Assembly (NCBI RefSeq): GCF_001623525.1
Contig: NZ_CP015225.1
Coordinates: forward strand, 5,344,501-5,408,500
Direction of reading: 5' to 3'
Origin: Pseudomonas fluorescens
Lineage (GTDB): Bacteria > Pseudomonadota > Gammaproteobacteria > Pseudomonadales > Pseudomonadaceae
DNA length: 64,000 bases
Below are positions 50,720 through 61,099 of this stretch, in pieces. The notes beneath the pieces were generated by a model. The model saw only the letters and a list, made by a program, of their open reading frames with translations, searched no databases and was not told the DNA's origin. Every line of letters starts with the position of its first letter. Within the stretch, counting starts at the first letter, position 1. A program made the translations under genes and the position numbers.

Positions 50720-50860
50720 GGCTCTAGGCCGGTCTTTTCGGGCGTACGAGTAAGCGACGGAAGAAACTGCACGGCAACTTTTCGGCGGGTGGTTGACGTC
50801 AATTGTCCGTCGAGGGGGTCTTTGCAGTTTCTGTGCCCGAGGAGGGTGACCGTTAGTCGG
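50720..50860 (-). promoter_or_regulatory. Conserved upstream region of PL7 copy 3
   Basis: On the plus strand: GGCTCTA (50720), TTGACGTCAATTGTCCGTC (50793-50811) and TGACCGTTAGTCGG (50847-50860), at 49, 122 and 176 bases before the ATG. It also lies 135 bases upstream of the divergent c-di-GMP gene, so a regulator here could affect both. Confidence 0.65.
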
Positions 50861-50994
50861 CTATTTCGGGCTTTGTCTGGATGATGGCGCGTTGACACCT
50901 ACTGCTTTTGACAATCCCGGTCTAGAGTGAGGGGACAGTATTTGTCCGCTTTGCTACGTAAAAAACGGACGTGGCGCCCGATAAGAGAAGCAGC

Positions 50995-53118
50995 ATGGAA
51001 TGCGCGCAACCACCGCTCGGCGAAGACAGCTCTGTCCTTTTGATTGTTGATGATTACCCTGAAAACCTGCTCAGCATGCGAGCCTTGTTGCAGCGTCAGG
51101 ATTGGCGAGTCATGACCGCGTCCTCGGGGGTCGAGGCGCTTAACCTGTTGCTTGAACACGACATCGATCTGGTTCTGTTGGATGTGCAGATGCCCGACAT
51201 GGACGGTTTCGAAGTGGCGCGCCTGATGCGCGGCAGCCAGCGTACGCGGCTCACGCCGATCATTTTCCTGACGGCCAATGAGCAATCCCAGGATGCGGTG
51301 ATCAAGGGCTATGCCAGTGGCGCCGTGGATTACCTGTTCAAACCCTTCGATCCGCAAATCCTCAAGCCCAAGGTCCAGGCGCTGCTCGAGCACCAGCGCA
51401 ATCGCCGGGCCTTGCAGCGCCTGAGCCAGGATCTCGAAGCGGCCAGGGCCTTTAATGCCTCGGTGCTGGACAACGCCGCCGAAGGCATCCTGGTGGTGGA
51501 TGAGAATGGCTGTATCCGCTTCGCCAACCCTTCTACCTGCCGGTTGCTCAATGCCACCGCCGAGCAATTACAGGGCATGCCGTTCCTGGACTTCCTGCAG
51601 AAACCGCACATCCCCGAATGGCTCGATTCCGATATCCACAACGCCTATCGGCGCGGTGAAACCTGGCGACTGCATGACGCGGTGCTGCGCACGGCGCCTG
51701 GCCAGCAGGTGTCGGTGGCCTTGTCCTGTGCGCCGTTGCCGTCGGAGCAGAAGGCGATGGTGGTGACGCTCCAGGACATGTCCGTGGTTCGCCATTTGCA
51801 CCAACAACTCGAATACCAGGCCGTCACGGACCCGCTGACCGGTTTGCTCAACCGCCGGGGGTTCTACCAGACCGCCGAAAACCTGTTGATGCGCAGCGAG
51901 CGCCTGGAAAGCAACTGGGTGTTGCTGTACCTGGATCTCGATGGCTTCAAGCGGGTCAATGACTCGCTGGGACACGATGCCGGGGACCGGGTATTGCGCT
52001 GGGTGTCGGAACAGTTGAAGGCGTGCCTGCGCCCATTCGATATCCTGGCGCGCCTGGGCGGGGACGAGTTCACGGCGCTGCTGGACCTGGAGTTCCCCGA
52101 GCAAGCGGCCAAGATCGCCGAGAAACTCATCGAGCGGGTCGCGATCTGCCAGCAGATAGAAGGCATGGACGTCGCACTGGGGGCCAGTATCGGCATCGCG
52201 ACGTACCCCGATTGCGGCGCCAATCTCGATGGGTTGCTGCGGGCGTCCGACATCGCCATGTACGAAGCCAAGCGTGCCGGTCGCCAGCAATACCGCTTTT
52301 ACGATCATGAAATGAACGGTCGCGCCCGTTCACGGCTGATGCTGGAAGAGAGCGTGCGCTCGGCCATCGAGAACCGCGACTTCAATATGGTCTACCAGCC
52401 GCAGGTAAGCATCGTCGATGGGCGGATCCGCGGGTTCGAGGCGCTGTTGCGCTGGCAGCACCCCAGCGTCGGTGATGTTCCGCCGGGCCTGTTCCTGCCC
52501 TTGCTGGAAGAGGCGCGGTTGATCAGTCGCCTGGGCAGCTGGATTTATCATCGCAGCGCGGCCCAGCGCAAAGTCTGGGAGCGCTTGTTCGCTGACGACC
52601 TGGTGTTGGGGGTGAGCTTGAGTAGTACCCAGTTCGGCATGCCCAACCTGGTGACCGAGTTGCGCCAGGTCCTGGAGCGTCATGCCTTGAAGCCTCGGCA
52701 ACTGGAGGTCGAGGTGACCGAGGATGCGCTGATGCGCAACCCCGATGAAACCCAAAAGCAATTGCGACTGCTGCGCCACCTCGGAGTGAGGGTGGCATTG
52801 GATGACTTTGGTTCGGGGCCCTGTTCATTGACGCATCTGCGCGACCTTGAGCTCGATACCCTCAAGCTTGATCGGCATTTGATCGCCCGCGTACCGGGGT
52901 CGCCCCGGGATGCCGCGTTGGCCGCCTCGGTGATTGACCTGTGTACGCAACTGGGCTTGCGGGTGATTGCCGAAGGGGTGGAGACGCGCGAGCAATATGA
53001 GTGGCTGCAGGCCCATGGCTGCGAGTATGTGCAGGGGTTCCTCGTGGCGCGGCCCTTGATGGCCGAAGACACCGATGCCTTCGCCACACCGTTCGACTGG
53101 AGCGCGGTGCAGGCTTGA
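50995..53118 (+). CDS. REC-PAS-GGDEF-EAL cyclic-di-GMP protein
   Basis: A 707-residue response regulator. The receiver domain (residues about 14-130) has the phospho-Asp at 63 (LLDVQMPDMDG); a PAS domain spans about 150-270. The GGDEF domain has an intact GGDEF (355-359) and an inhibitory RPFD site (346-349). The EAL domain begins GFEALLRW and keeps VTED, DDFG, LKLD and AEGVET, but the metal-binding Asn is Ser541 (VSLSSTQF) and loop 6 reads DDFGSGPCSL. So diguanylate cyclase activity looks possible and phosphodiesterase doubtful. No histidine kinase is adjacent. Start 50995 is chosen; GTG 50971 is possible. Confidence 0.92.
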   Translation: MECAQPPLGEDSSVLLIVDDYPENLLSMRALLQRQDWRVMTASSGVEALNLLLEHDIDLVLLDVQMPDMDGFEVARLMRGSQRTRLTPIIFLTANEQSQDAVIKGYASGAVDYLFKPFDPQILKPKVQALLEHQRNRRALQRLSQDLEAARAFNASVLDNAAEGILVVDENGCIRFANPSTCRLLNATAEQLQGMPFLDFLQKPHIPEWLDSDIHNAYRRGETWRLHDAVLRTAPGQQVSVALSCAPLPSEQKAMVVTLQDMSVVRHLHQQLEYQAVTDPLTGLLNRRGFYQTAENLLMRSERLESNWVLLYLDLDGFKRVNDSLGHDAGDRVLRWVSEQLKACLRPFDILARLGGDEFTALLDLEFPEQAAKIAEKLIERVAICQQIEGMDVALGASIGIATYPDCGANLDGLLRASDIAMYEAKRAGRQQYRFYDHEMNGRARSRLMLEESVRSAIENRDFNMVYQPQVSIVDGRIRGFEALLRWQHPSVGDVPPGLFLPLLEEARLISRLGSWIYHRSAAQRKVWERLFADDLVLGVSLSSTQFGMPNLVTELRQVLERHALKPRQLEVEVTEDALMRNPDETQKQLRLLRHLGVRVALDDFGSGPCSLTHLRDLELDTLKLDRHLIARVPGSPRDAALAASVIDLCTQLGLRVIAEGVETREQYEWLQAHGCEYVQGFLVARPLMAEDTDAFATPFDWSAVQA

Positions 53119-53160
53119 ATTCGCTACACTGGCGGCCTCTTTTGACTGTGTTGCCCCTTG

Positions 53161-53664
53161 ATGACCGCGCTCAAATACCTCCAGGCCTACCCCGCCGCCC
53201 TGCAAGCCCAAGTGCAGCAATTGATCGCCCAGGACCGACTGGGCGATTACCTGCAACAGCGCTATCCGGGCCGACATCCGATCCAGAGCGACAAGGCCCT
53301 GTACGGTTATGCGCTGGACCTCAAGCAGCAATACCTGCGTAACGCGCCAGCCATCGACAAGGTGTTGTTCGACAGTCGCCTGGACCTGACCCATCGCGCC
53401 CTCGGCCTGCATACCGCGGTGTCGCGGGTGCAGGGTGGCAAGCTCAAGGCCAAGAAGGAAATCCGCATCGCTGCGTTGTTCAAGGACGCGGCGCCCGAGT
53501 TCCTGAACATGATCGTGGTGCACGAGCTGGCGCACTTCAAGGAGTCGGACCACAACAAGGCGTTCTACCAACTCTGCGAGCACATGCTGCCGGGGTATCA
53601 CCAGTTGGAATTCGACCTGCGGGTGTACCTGACCTGGCGGGATCTGCAACCCCACAAGGAATGA
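53161..53664 (+). CDS. YgjP-like zinc metallopeptidase
   Basis: A 167-residue protein with the zinc-binding HELAHFKESDHNKAFY motif at about residue 120, where the third ligand is probably the His in DHNKAF. This is the YgjP/WLM-like SprT-type fold. Function is not established. It starts 42 bases after the c-di-GMP gene and is closely followed by the HTH gene, probably as one unit. Confidence 0.85.
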   Translation: MTALKYLQAYPAALQAQVQQLIAQDRLGDYLQQRYPGRHPIQSDKALYGYALDLKQQYLRNAPAIDKVLFDSRLDLTHRALGLHTAVSRVQGGKLKAKKEIRIAALFKDAAPEFLNMIVVHELAHFKESDHNKAFYQLCEHMLPGYHQLEFDLRVYLTWRDLQPHKE

Positions 53665-53668
53665 CCGA

Positions 53669-53965
53669 ATGGATGTCAGCAAGACCAAGAGCAGCTTCTA
53701 CCGTCGCTTGTACGTGGCTTACCTGATCGACAGCGGTGTCGCCAGCAACGTCCCGGCCCTCACCGAAACCACCGGCATGCCACGGCGTACCGCCCAGGAC
53801 ACCATCGCCGCGCTGGCTGACCTGGATATCGTTTGTGAGTTCGAGCAAGAGGACGGCGCGCGCAACCATGCCGGGCGTTATCGGATTCGCGATTGGGGGG
53901 CGATTGATCGGGGGTGGATCGAGAGGAATTTGCAGCGGATCAAGGCGGTGCTGGAGTACCCCTGA
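53669..53965 (+). CDS. Winged helix-turn-helix protein
   Basis: A 98-residue protein consisting of one winged-helix domain: YVAYLIDSGVASNVPALTE (helices 1-2), GMPRRTAQDTIAALADL (recognition region) and a strand wing (GRYRIRDWG). AAGGAA precedes the start and only four bases separate it from the peptidase gene. It could be a small DNA-binding regulator; target unknown. Confidence 0.75.
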   Translation: MDVSKTKSSFYRRLYVAYLIDSGVASNVPALTETTGMPRRTAQDTIAALADLDIVCEFEQEDGARNHAGRYRIRDWGAIDRGWIERNLQRIKAVLEYP

Positions 53966-53989
53966 TTTTTCGGTGCCTGGGCTGGCCCC

Positions 53990-54081
53990 ATCGCGAGCAA
54001 GCTCGCTCCCACAGTGGGTCTTTGGTGAGCACAGTAGGCGGGCCAAAGATGATCTATTGTGGGAGCGAGCTTGCTCGCGAT
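53990..54081. repeat. REP doublet, outward arms
   Basis: ATCGCGAGCAAGCTCGCTCC at the left and GGAGCGAGCTTGCTCGCGAT at the right, about 55 bp apart, lie between the convergent HTH and elaA genes. Confidence 0.9.
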
Positions 54082-54088
54082 GGCCTTC

Positions 54089-54541
54089 TCAGGGGCGGTG
54101 CATACCAATGTGTGGAATCCCATCCTCCATGTACTCCACACCCACCACTTCAAACCCATACCGCCCGTAATACCCTTGCAAGTGCGCCTGGGCCGACAGT
54201 GAGATCGAGGTGCCGGGCCAGTGTTTCTCGGCGTGCTTGAGGCCCTGTTCCATCAGTTGATGGCCCAACCCCTTGCCCCGTGCTTCTGGCGCAATGATCA
54301 CGCGCCCGATCACCACGTCACTGTTTTGCGAGTGCGGGTCGAGCAGGCGCAGATAGGCCACCAGGTGGTTGCCCTGCCAAGCCATCAAATGGCACGTATC
54401 GCCCTCAAGGTCCAGGCCGTCAACGTCCGGGTAGGCGCAGTTCTGCTCGACAACGAACACTTCGGCACGCAATTTTAGGATGGCATACAGCTGTTCCTTG
54501 CTCAGGTCACTGTGATGTTTACAGACCCACTCGATATCCAT
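54089..54541 (-). CDS. elaA: GNAT acetyltransferase, ElaA family
   Basis: A 150-residue GNAT enzyme. The acetyl-CoA loop is VIIAPEARGKGLGHQLMEQ; the N-terminus has LYAILKLRAEVFVVEQNCAY, the ElaA signature. The substrate is unknown. It stands alone with a REP doublet at its 3' end. Confidence 0.92.
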   Translation of the reverse strand: MDIEWVCKHHSDLSKEQLYAILKLRAEVFVVEQNCAYPDVDGLDLEGDTCHLMAWQGNHLVAYLRLLDPHSQNSDVVIGRVIIAPEARGKGLGHQLMEQGLKHAEKHWPGTSISLSAQAHLQGYYGRYGFEVVGVEYMEDGIPHIGMHRP

Positions 54542-54800
54542 TTTTGAATTTCCTGAAGAGCTTGATGCCGATATTAAGCGTGCTTGGCCCGGAAGTCTCT
54601 TTCTCGGTCGACTGGAAAATCTGCGATAAAGACCAAAATGCCATCATTCCTCTGTCGCGACGTTGTCGTCTTTGTGTAATCTTCGTGACAGCGCTGCGCA
54701 GCGGTTTCAATGAGCTAATGTTAGGACCGGGTGTCTGAGGATGCCTGTTGAGTGTCGGCTAAAAACAAACCGGGCTTTGAACCCGTCAAGGACGTTTGGC

Positions 54801-55538
54801 ATGCCGCGATTGCATCGAGCTCTTGCATTGATCGGATTGCTGTTACTGAGCTATGAGGCCTGCGCGCAAAAGCTGCGTCTGGTCGCCGATGCCTGGCCGC
54901 CCTTTACCGATTCCACATTGATCAATGGTGGCCTGGCGACCGATATCGTCAGCACGGCGCTGGCGCGGGCCGGCTATGCCACGGACTTCGAACAGGTGCC
55001 TTGGGCTCGGGCGATGCTGGGCATCGGCGAGGGCCGCTATGATGTGCTGGTCAACGCCTGGTACAGCGAGGAGCGCACTCACATTGGCCAGTTCTCGGCT
55101 GAGTATCTGCTCAACCGTGTGCGTTTCATCAAGCGCAAGGACGAAACGATCCAGTTTGACAGCCTGCAACAGCTGCGTGCCTATCCCATCGCCGTGGTTC
55201 GCGGCTACGCCTACTCCAAGGACTTCGACGAAGACCTGCAAATGCAGAAAGTCCCTGTGCATAACTTTGCGATGGCGGTGCGCATGCTGGCTGCCGATCG
55301 TGTGAAGTTGACCCTGGAAGACGAGTACGTCGCCCGCTATTACCTGGCCCGCGAATCCGCCAAGGTACGCAGCGCCGTGGAGTTCCTGCCCAAGCCCTTG
55401 AGCGAAAACAGCCTGCACATCCTGGTCAGCCTGAAGAACCCGGAGCATGAGCAGATCGTGGCGGGGTTTGACCGGGAGATCGCGGCGATGAAGGCGGATG
55501 GGAGTTATGCGCGGCTGTTGAAGGCGCATGGGATGTAG
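54801..55538 (+). CDS. Orphan periplasmic solute-binding protein (PBP2)
   Basis: A 245-residue protein with a signal peptide (ALALIGLLLLSYEACAQ) and a family 3 solute-binding fold (LRLVADAWPPFTD, GYATDFEQVPWARAMLGIGEG, YPIAVVRGYAYSKDF). ATG 54801 is chosen because the signal peptide starts there and AAGGA precedes it; the frame opens at 54741. No ABC permease is adjacent. It is similar in type to the protein at 22363-23139, though not obviously its close paralogue. Confidence 0.85.
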   Translation: MPRLHRALALIGLLLLSYEACAQKLRLVADAWPPFTDSTLINGGLATDIVSTALARAGYATDFEQVPWARAMLGIGEGRYDVLVNAWYSEERTHIGQFSAEYLLNRVRFIKRKDETIQFDSLQQLRAYPIAVVRGYAYSKDFDEDLQMQKVPVHNFAMAVRMLAADRVKLTLEDEYVARYYLARESAKVRSAVEFLPKPLSENSLHILVSLKNPEHEQIVAGFDREIAAMKADGSYARLLKAHGM

Positions 55539-55546
55539 GGGGGAGC

Positions 55547-55624
55547 AGCTTCAAGCTTCAAGCCATAAGCTGCAAGCAGAGCGCACGAACTTTGCTTGCA
55601 GCTTATGGCTTGAGGCTTGAAGCT
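55547..55624. repeat. AGCTTCAAGC-type inverted repeat, copy 2
   Basis: AGCTTCAAGC to CCATAAGCTGCAAGCA on the left pairs with TGCTTGCAGCTTATGG to GCTTGAAGCT on the right around a short loop. It lies between the convergent solute-binding protein and yccS-like genes and may act as a terminator for both (inference). Confidence 0.8.
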
Positions 55625-55631
55625 GAGGCCG

Positions 55632-57803
55632 TCAGGCCTTCATCAAATGCGCCGCCAAGGTCCGCAATGGGCCAAGCTGACGGCAAATCAACGCCAGTTG
55701 CGTCTGCACCAGGCGCTGTCCTTCGTCGATTTCATCGGGCATCCGCTCAAGCTCGCTGGCCAGGGCTTCTTCTTCGTCGCTCTGGATCGCGATCGGCTGT
55801 TTACTTGCCAGGCCCTGGGCGATTTCGTCGATGCTCGCTGCCAGTTTCACCCCGGCACCGTCGATCAACTGTTCGCGCACTTCGGTCGGCAGTTCGGTGC
55901 CCCGGTGGGCGCCCAGGCCCGACAGGTAGCTGAGCAGGGTGTGGGACAGCACCAGGAAACGGAACCCTACATCGGCTTCCTTACGGAAATGCCCCGGCTC
56001 CATCAGCATGTTGGCCAGGGTGGTGGACAACGCCGCATCGGCATTGTGGGCGTTGCGGCGGGCCAGGCGATAGGCCAGGTCGTCGCTTTTGCCGGCGGCG
56101 TACTGCTGCATGATCTGGCGCAGGTAGATGCTGTTGCAGGTCAGCGTATTGGCCAGCACCTTGTTCAGCCGACGGCCCTGCCAGTCGGGCAGGAACAGGA
56201 AGACCGCCAGCCCGGCAATCAGGCTGCCGAGCAAGGTATCGAACAGCCGTGGCAACAGCAGCCCGTAGCCGTCGCCCACCTGGTTGAAGCAGAACAGCAC
56301 CATGATGGTGATCCCCGCTGTCGCCAGGGTGTAGCGGGTCGTGCGGTTGGTAAAGAACACTACCCCGGCGGCAATGGCGAAGCTCGATTGCACCAGCGGA
56401 TTGGGAAACAGATCGAACAGCGCCCAGGCCACCGTCAGGCCGATGGCGGTGCCGATGATCCGCTGGCCGAGCTTGCGCCGGGTGGCACCGTAGTTGGGCT
56501 GGCACACGAACAGTGTGGTAAGGATGATCCAATAGCCCTGGGACGGGTGGATCAGGTGCACCATGGCGTAGCCCACGCTCAAGGCCAAGGGCAAGCGCAG
56601 GGCATGCCGGAACAGCAGCGAAGTGGGCGTGAGCTGGGTGCGCAAGCGCAGCCAGACATCCTTGAGGTTGCGCGGCGAGCGGTCGAGCAGGCTGCTGTCG
56701 GTGGCGTCGGCCAGGGCGTCGGGGTTGCTCGCGTCGCTGAGCAGGCGGTCCATGGTAGCCAGGTTCACCGACAGTGCCCGCAACGAACGCAGCAAGCCGC
56801 GCCAGGCCGGGTTGCTCTGGATGCGCAGGTGTTCGAGGGACGCGTGCAGGTCGTTGAGGGCCTCGGCAAAGGTGTCGTCGTAGACGAACGGCTGGCGCAG
56901 TTGGATCGACTCGGCCAGCGCCTGGCAGGCCTTGCCTTGCTGACGCAGCAGGCGTTGACAGCGGAACAGTACGTCGCTGTGAAAGAAGGCCTCGGCCAGG
57001 GCGTTGTAGGGATAGTGAGAAGAGCTGGCGCGTTCGTGGATGTCCTGGGCCAGGAAGTACAGTTTCAGGTACCGGCTGACTTTCGAGCCGGGGCGGCCAT
57101 TGCCCACGCGGTGCAGGATGATTTCCTTGGCGCTGTTGAGCGCAGCGACCACCCGGCCATTTTGCTGGGCCAGTTCCAGGCGTCGGGCTTCGACGTCCAG
57201 TTGGCGGATCGGCTCCAGCAGCGACGATTTGAGTTTCAGGTAGCGTCCCAGCTCGCGAAACAGCCGAGCCAGGCTTTGTTGCACCGGTTGGTTGGAAAAC
57301 AACGCCTGCCACAACACCGACAGCAAGCCGTACCACGCGGCCCCCGTGACCAGTAGCAGGGGTTCATGCCAGAAATCATTGACTGCGCCGCCGCGCTGGT
57401 CCACGCCGATCATGGTGTAGACCGACAGAATCAGCGTGGCCGAGGCGATGGCGCCATAGCGCTCACCCAGGGCGCCAAGCATGGTCAGGCCAAAGGCCGC
57501 CAGGGCCAGGGCGATGATGAACAGGACGGGATAGGGGAACAATAATTCAACCGACAGTGCCGCGACGGTGAAGCACACCAGGGTCACGGCCAGCGCGTTG
57601 AGGCGGCCCTGCCAACTGTCGTCCGTCTCGGCCAGGGCGCTGGCGATGATGCCCAGGAACAAGGGAATCAGCAGCCCCATCTCATCCAGATACCAGCACA
57701 GCCCCATGCTGCCGGTCAGGGCGATGAAGACCCGCACGCTATAACTGAACTTATCCAACGCCCAAAGGCGACGCAAAGACTGGCTAAACGAGTTTGCTGA
57801 CAT
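55632..57803 (-). CDS. yccS: FUSC/YccS family inner-membrane protein
   Basis: A 723-residue protein with two clusters of membrane helices (residues about 20-165 and 400-525), each followed by a cytoplasmic region, as in YccS and aromatic-acid efflux proteins. It shows YSVRVFIALTGSMGLCWYLD at the N-terminus and GYWIILTTLFVCQPNYGATRR with RIIGTAIGLTVA in the second half. The substrate is unknown. Start 57803 (MSANSFSQS) is preferred over 57863. Confidence 0.9.
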   Translation of the reverse strand: MSANSFSQSLRRLWALDKFSYSVRVFIALTGSMGLCWYLDEMGLLIPLFLGIIASALAETDDSWQGRLNALAVTLVCFTVAALSVELLFPYPVLFIIALALAAFGLTMLGALGERYGAIASATLILSVYTMIGVDQRGGAVNDFWHEPLLLVTGAAWYGLLSVLWQALFSNQPVQQSLARLFRELGRYLKLKSSLLEPIRQLDVEARRLELAQQNGRVVAALNSAKEIILHRVGNGRPGSKVSRYLKLYFLAQDIHERASSSHYPYNALAEAFFHSDVLFRCQRLLRQQGKACQALAESIQLRQPFVYDDTFAEALNDLHASLEHLRIQSNPAWRGLLRSLRALSVNLATMDRLLSDASNPDALADATDSSLLDRSPRNLKDVWLRLRTQLTPTSLLFRHALRLPLALSVGYAMVHLIHPSQGYWIILTTLFVCQPNYGATRRKLGQRIIGTAIGLTVAWALFDLFPNPLVQSSFAIAAGVVFFTNRTTRYTLATAGITIMVLFCFNQVGDGYGLLLPRLFDTLLGSLIAGLAVFLFLPDWQGRRLNKVLANTLTCNSIYLRQIMQQYAAGKSDDLAYRLARRNAHNADAALSTTLANMLMEPGHFRKEADVGFRFLVLSHTLLSYLSGLGAHRGTELPTEVREQLIDGAGVKLAASIDEIAQGLASKQPIAIQSDEEEALASELERMPDEIDEGQRLVQTQLALICRQLGPLRTLAAHLMKA

Positions 57804-57923
57804 GAAGTGCACGGGCCTGACGGGCAATGACGCTAAATTGAGGCAGTAATGACGCCGACGCAATGGCGGCGATCACATCCGACAGCAAAAAGTGTTCCGC
57901 GATGCACCTGAGGCCACTTCCCC

Positions 57924-58055
57924 GTGGCGAGGGAGCTTGCTCCCGTTGGGGCGCGCAGCGGCCCTGGAGCCCGGCGACACGGTGGATCAGGTTGATTGAG
58001 TGAGCTTGAGAGGGGGGTTGCTGCGCAGCCCAGCGGGAGCAAGTTCCCTCGCCAC
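57924..58055. repeat. REPIN (GTGGCGAGGGAGC type)
   Basis: The inverted arms are slightly imperfect: the right arm reads AAGTTCCCTCGCCAC with one change from the family. Confidence 0.9.
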
Positions 58056-58081
58056 AAAAGCAGGCTCAACCCAGGTGGGGA

Positions 58082-59260
58082 TCAGACGTACTGCGCGGCG
58101 GCATACCCCGAAGCCCACGCCCATTGGAAGTTGAACCCGCCCAGGTGCCCGGTGACATCCAGCACTTCGCCGATGAAATACAGGCCGGGGCTTTTCAGCG
58201 ACTCCATGGTCTTGGACGAGACTTCCCGGGTATCGACGCCGCCCAGGGTGACTTCTGCGGTGCGGTAGCCTTCGGTGCCAGCGGGGACGACGTTCCAGCT
58301 CGCCAGTTTTTCGGCGATGTCTGCCAGCTCCGCATGGGTGTATTGCTTCATGGGTTTGGAGACGAACCAGGTGTCCGCCAGCAGGTTGGCCATTTTCTTG
58401 GTGAACAACTCGCCCAGCAACGTCTTGAGCTCGCTATTGGGGCGTTCGCTCTGCTGCTGTTGCAGCCATTGCGGCACGTCGTGGTCCGGCAACAGGTTGA
58501 TCTGCACCGTGTCCCCCGATTCCCAGAACGAGGAAATCTGCAGGATCGCCGGACCGCTCAGGCCGCGATGGGTGAACAGGATGTTCTCGCGAAAGCTCTG
58601 GTCGTTGCAGCTCACCAGGCAATCCACCGACGTGCCCGAAAGTTCGGTGCAGAGGGTCTTGAGCTGGTCGGTGATGGTGAACGGCACCAGGCCGGCGCGG
58701 GTGGGCAGCAGTTCATGGCCAAACTGTTTTGCCACCTGATAGCCGAAACCGGTCGCCCCCAGGGTCGGGATCGACAGCCCGCCCGTGGCGATCACCAGGG
58801 ACTGACAGGCGATGGCGCCGAGGGTGGTTTGCAGCAGGTAGCCGCCGTCGGCTTTTTCGATCTGGGTGATCGACGTGTCGAGGTGCAGGCTGACGCCGGC
58901 CTGGTCGCATTCATCCAAGAGCAGGCCGAGGATGTCGCTGGATTTGTTATCGCAGAACAACTGGCCGAGCTTTTTCTCGTGATAGGGCACGCCGTGCTTG
59001 GCCACCAGGGCAATGAAGTCCCATTGGGTGTAGCGGGCCAGGGCCGATTTGCAGAAGTGCGGGTTCTGCGAGAGGAAATTGCCTGGCTCGGTGTACATGT
59101 TGGTGAAATTACAGCGCCCACCGCCCGACATGAGGATTTTCTTGCCGGCCTTGTTGGCGTGGTCCAGCAATAGCACCTGTCGCCCGCGCGCGGCCGCGGT
59201 CAGTGCGCACATCAATCCCGCGGCGCCAGCGCCAATGATCACGACTTCGGTAGAGCGCAA
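58082..59260 (-). CDS. HI0933-family FAD/NAD(P)-binding oxidoreductase (YhiN-like)
   Basis: A 392-residue flavoprotein starting with IIGAGAAGLMCALTAA and the family marker KKILMSGGGRCNFTN, with GLYFIGEVLDVTGHLGGFNFQ near the C-terminus. The start appears to be TTG at 59260, with AGGA seven bases before; the nearest upstream ATG is out of frame. The reaction is unknown. Confidence 0.9.
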   Translation of the reverse strand: MRSTEVVIIGAGAAGLMCALTAAARGRQVLLLDHANKAGKKILMSGGGRCNFTNMYTEPGNFLSQNPHFCKSALARYTQWDFIALVAKHGVPYHEKKLGQLFCDNKSSDILGLLLDECDQAGVSLHLDTSITQIEKADGGYLLQTTLGAIACQSLVIATGGLSIPTLGATGFGYQVAKQFGHELLPTRAGLVPFTITDQLKTLCTELSGTSVDCLVSCNDQSFRENILFTHRGLSGPAILQISSFWESGDTVQINLLPDHDVPQWLQQQQSERPNSELKTLLGELFTKKMANLLADTWFVSKPMKQYTHAELADIAEKLASWNVVPAGTEGYRTAEVTLGGVDTREVSSKTMESLKSPGLYFIGEVLDVTGHLGGFNFQWAWASGYAAAQYV

Positions 59261-59305
59261 AACGGTGTCCTCTGCATATCTGGGGTCTGACAGGAGTTCG
59301 CTCTT

Positions 59306-59430
59306 GTGGCGAGGGAGCTTGCTCCCGCTCGAGCGCGAAGCGGTCGAAAAGCCAGCGAACTGTCTGAAGCATCGCGTTCATGGTTTTCAGGGCTGCTGCG
59401 CAGCCCAGCGGGAGCAAGCTCCCTCGCCAC
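59306..59430. repeat. REPIN (GTGGCGAGGGAGC type)
   Basis: Inverted arms between dbpA and the HI0933-family gene, which lie on the same strand. Confidence 0.92.
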
Positions 59431-59448
59431 AGGGTGAATCAACAGCGG

Positions 59449-60834
<1,386 letters not shown>

Positions 60835-60923
60835 GGGACTGGCCTGCAAAACAAAATGTCGCGCAGTGTAGCAGCCTCGTGCCACTTTCTTCGAAAGTTC
60901 TGGACGAGCGTGGTGTGCCCCCT

Positions 60924-61052
60924 GTGGCGAGGGAGCTTGCTCCCGCTCGGCTGCGCAGCAGTCGTAACCCAGGCGACGCGATATTTCAGGTACACCGTGT
61001 CGACCGATTTTGGGGCGCTTCGCACCCCAGCGGGAGCAAGCTCCCTCGCCAC
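60924..61052. repeat. REPIN (GTGGCGAGGGAGC type)
   Basis: Inverted arms lie between the MdtD-like gene and dbpA, which lie on the same strand. Confidence 0.92.
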
Positions 61053-61099
61053 AAGAGCCAGCATGTCCCCCGGTTCGGACAGCGCCCCAAGCGCCTGGC

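Noticed and set aside
55617..57356. 579-codon plus-strand ORF opposite the yccS-like gene
   Set aside because: It is Gln/Gly-rich and entirely antisense to a membrane protein with clear helices.
59259..59277. Upstream ATG as start of the HI0933-family gene
   Set aside because: The ATG is out of frame with the flavoprotein; TTG at 59260 has a suitable AGGA before it.
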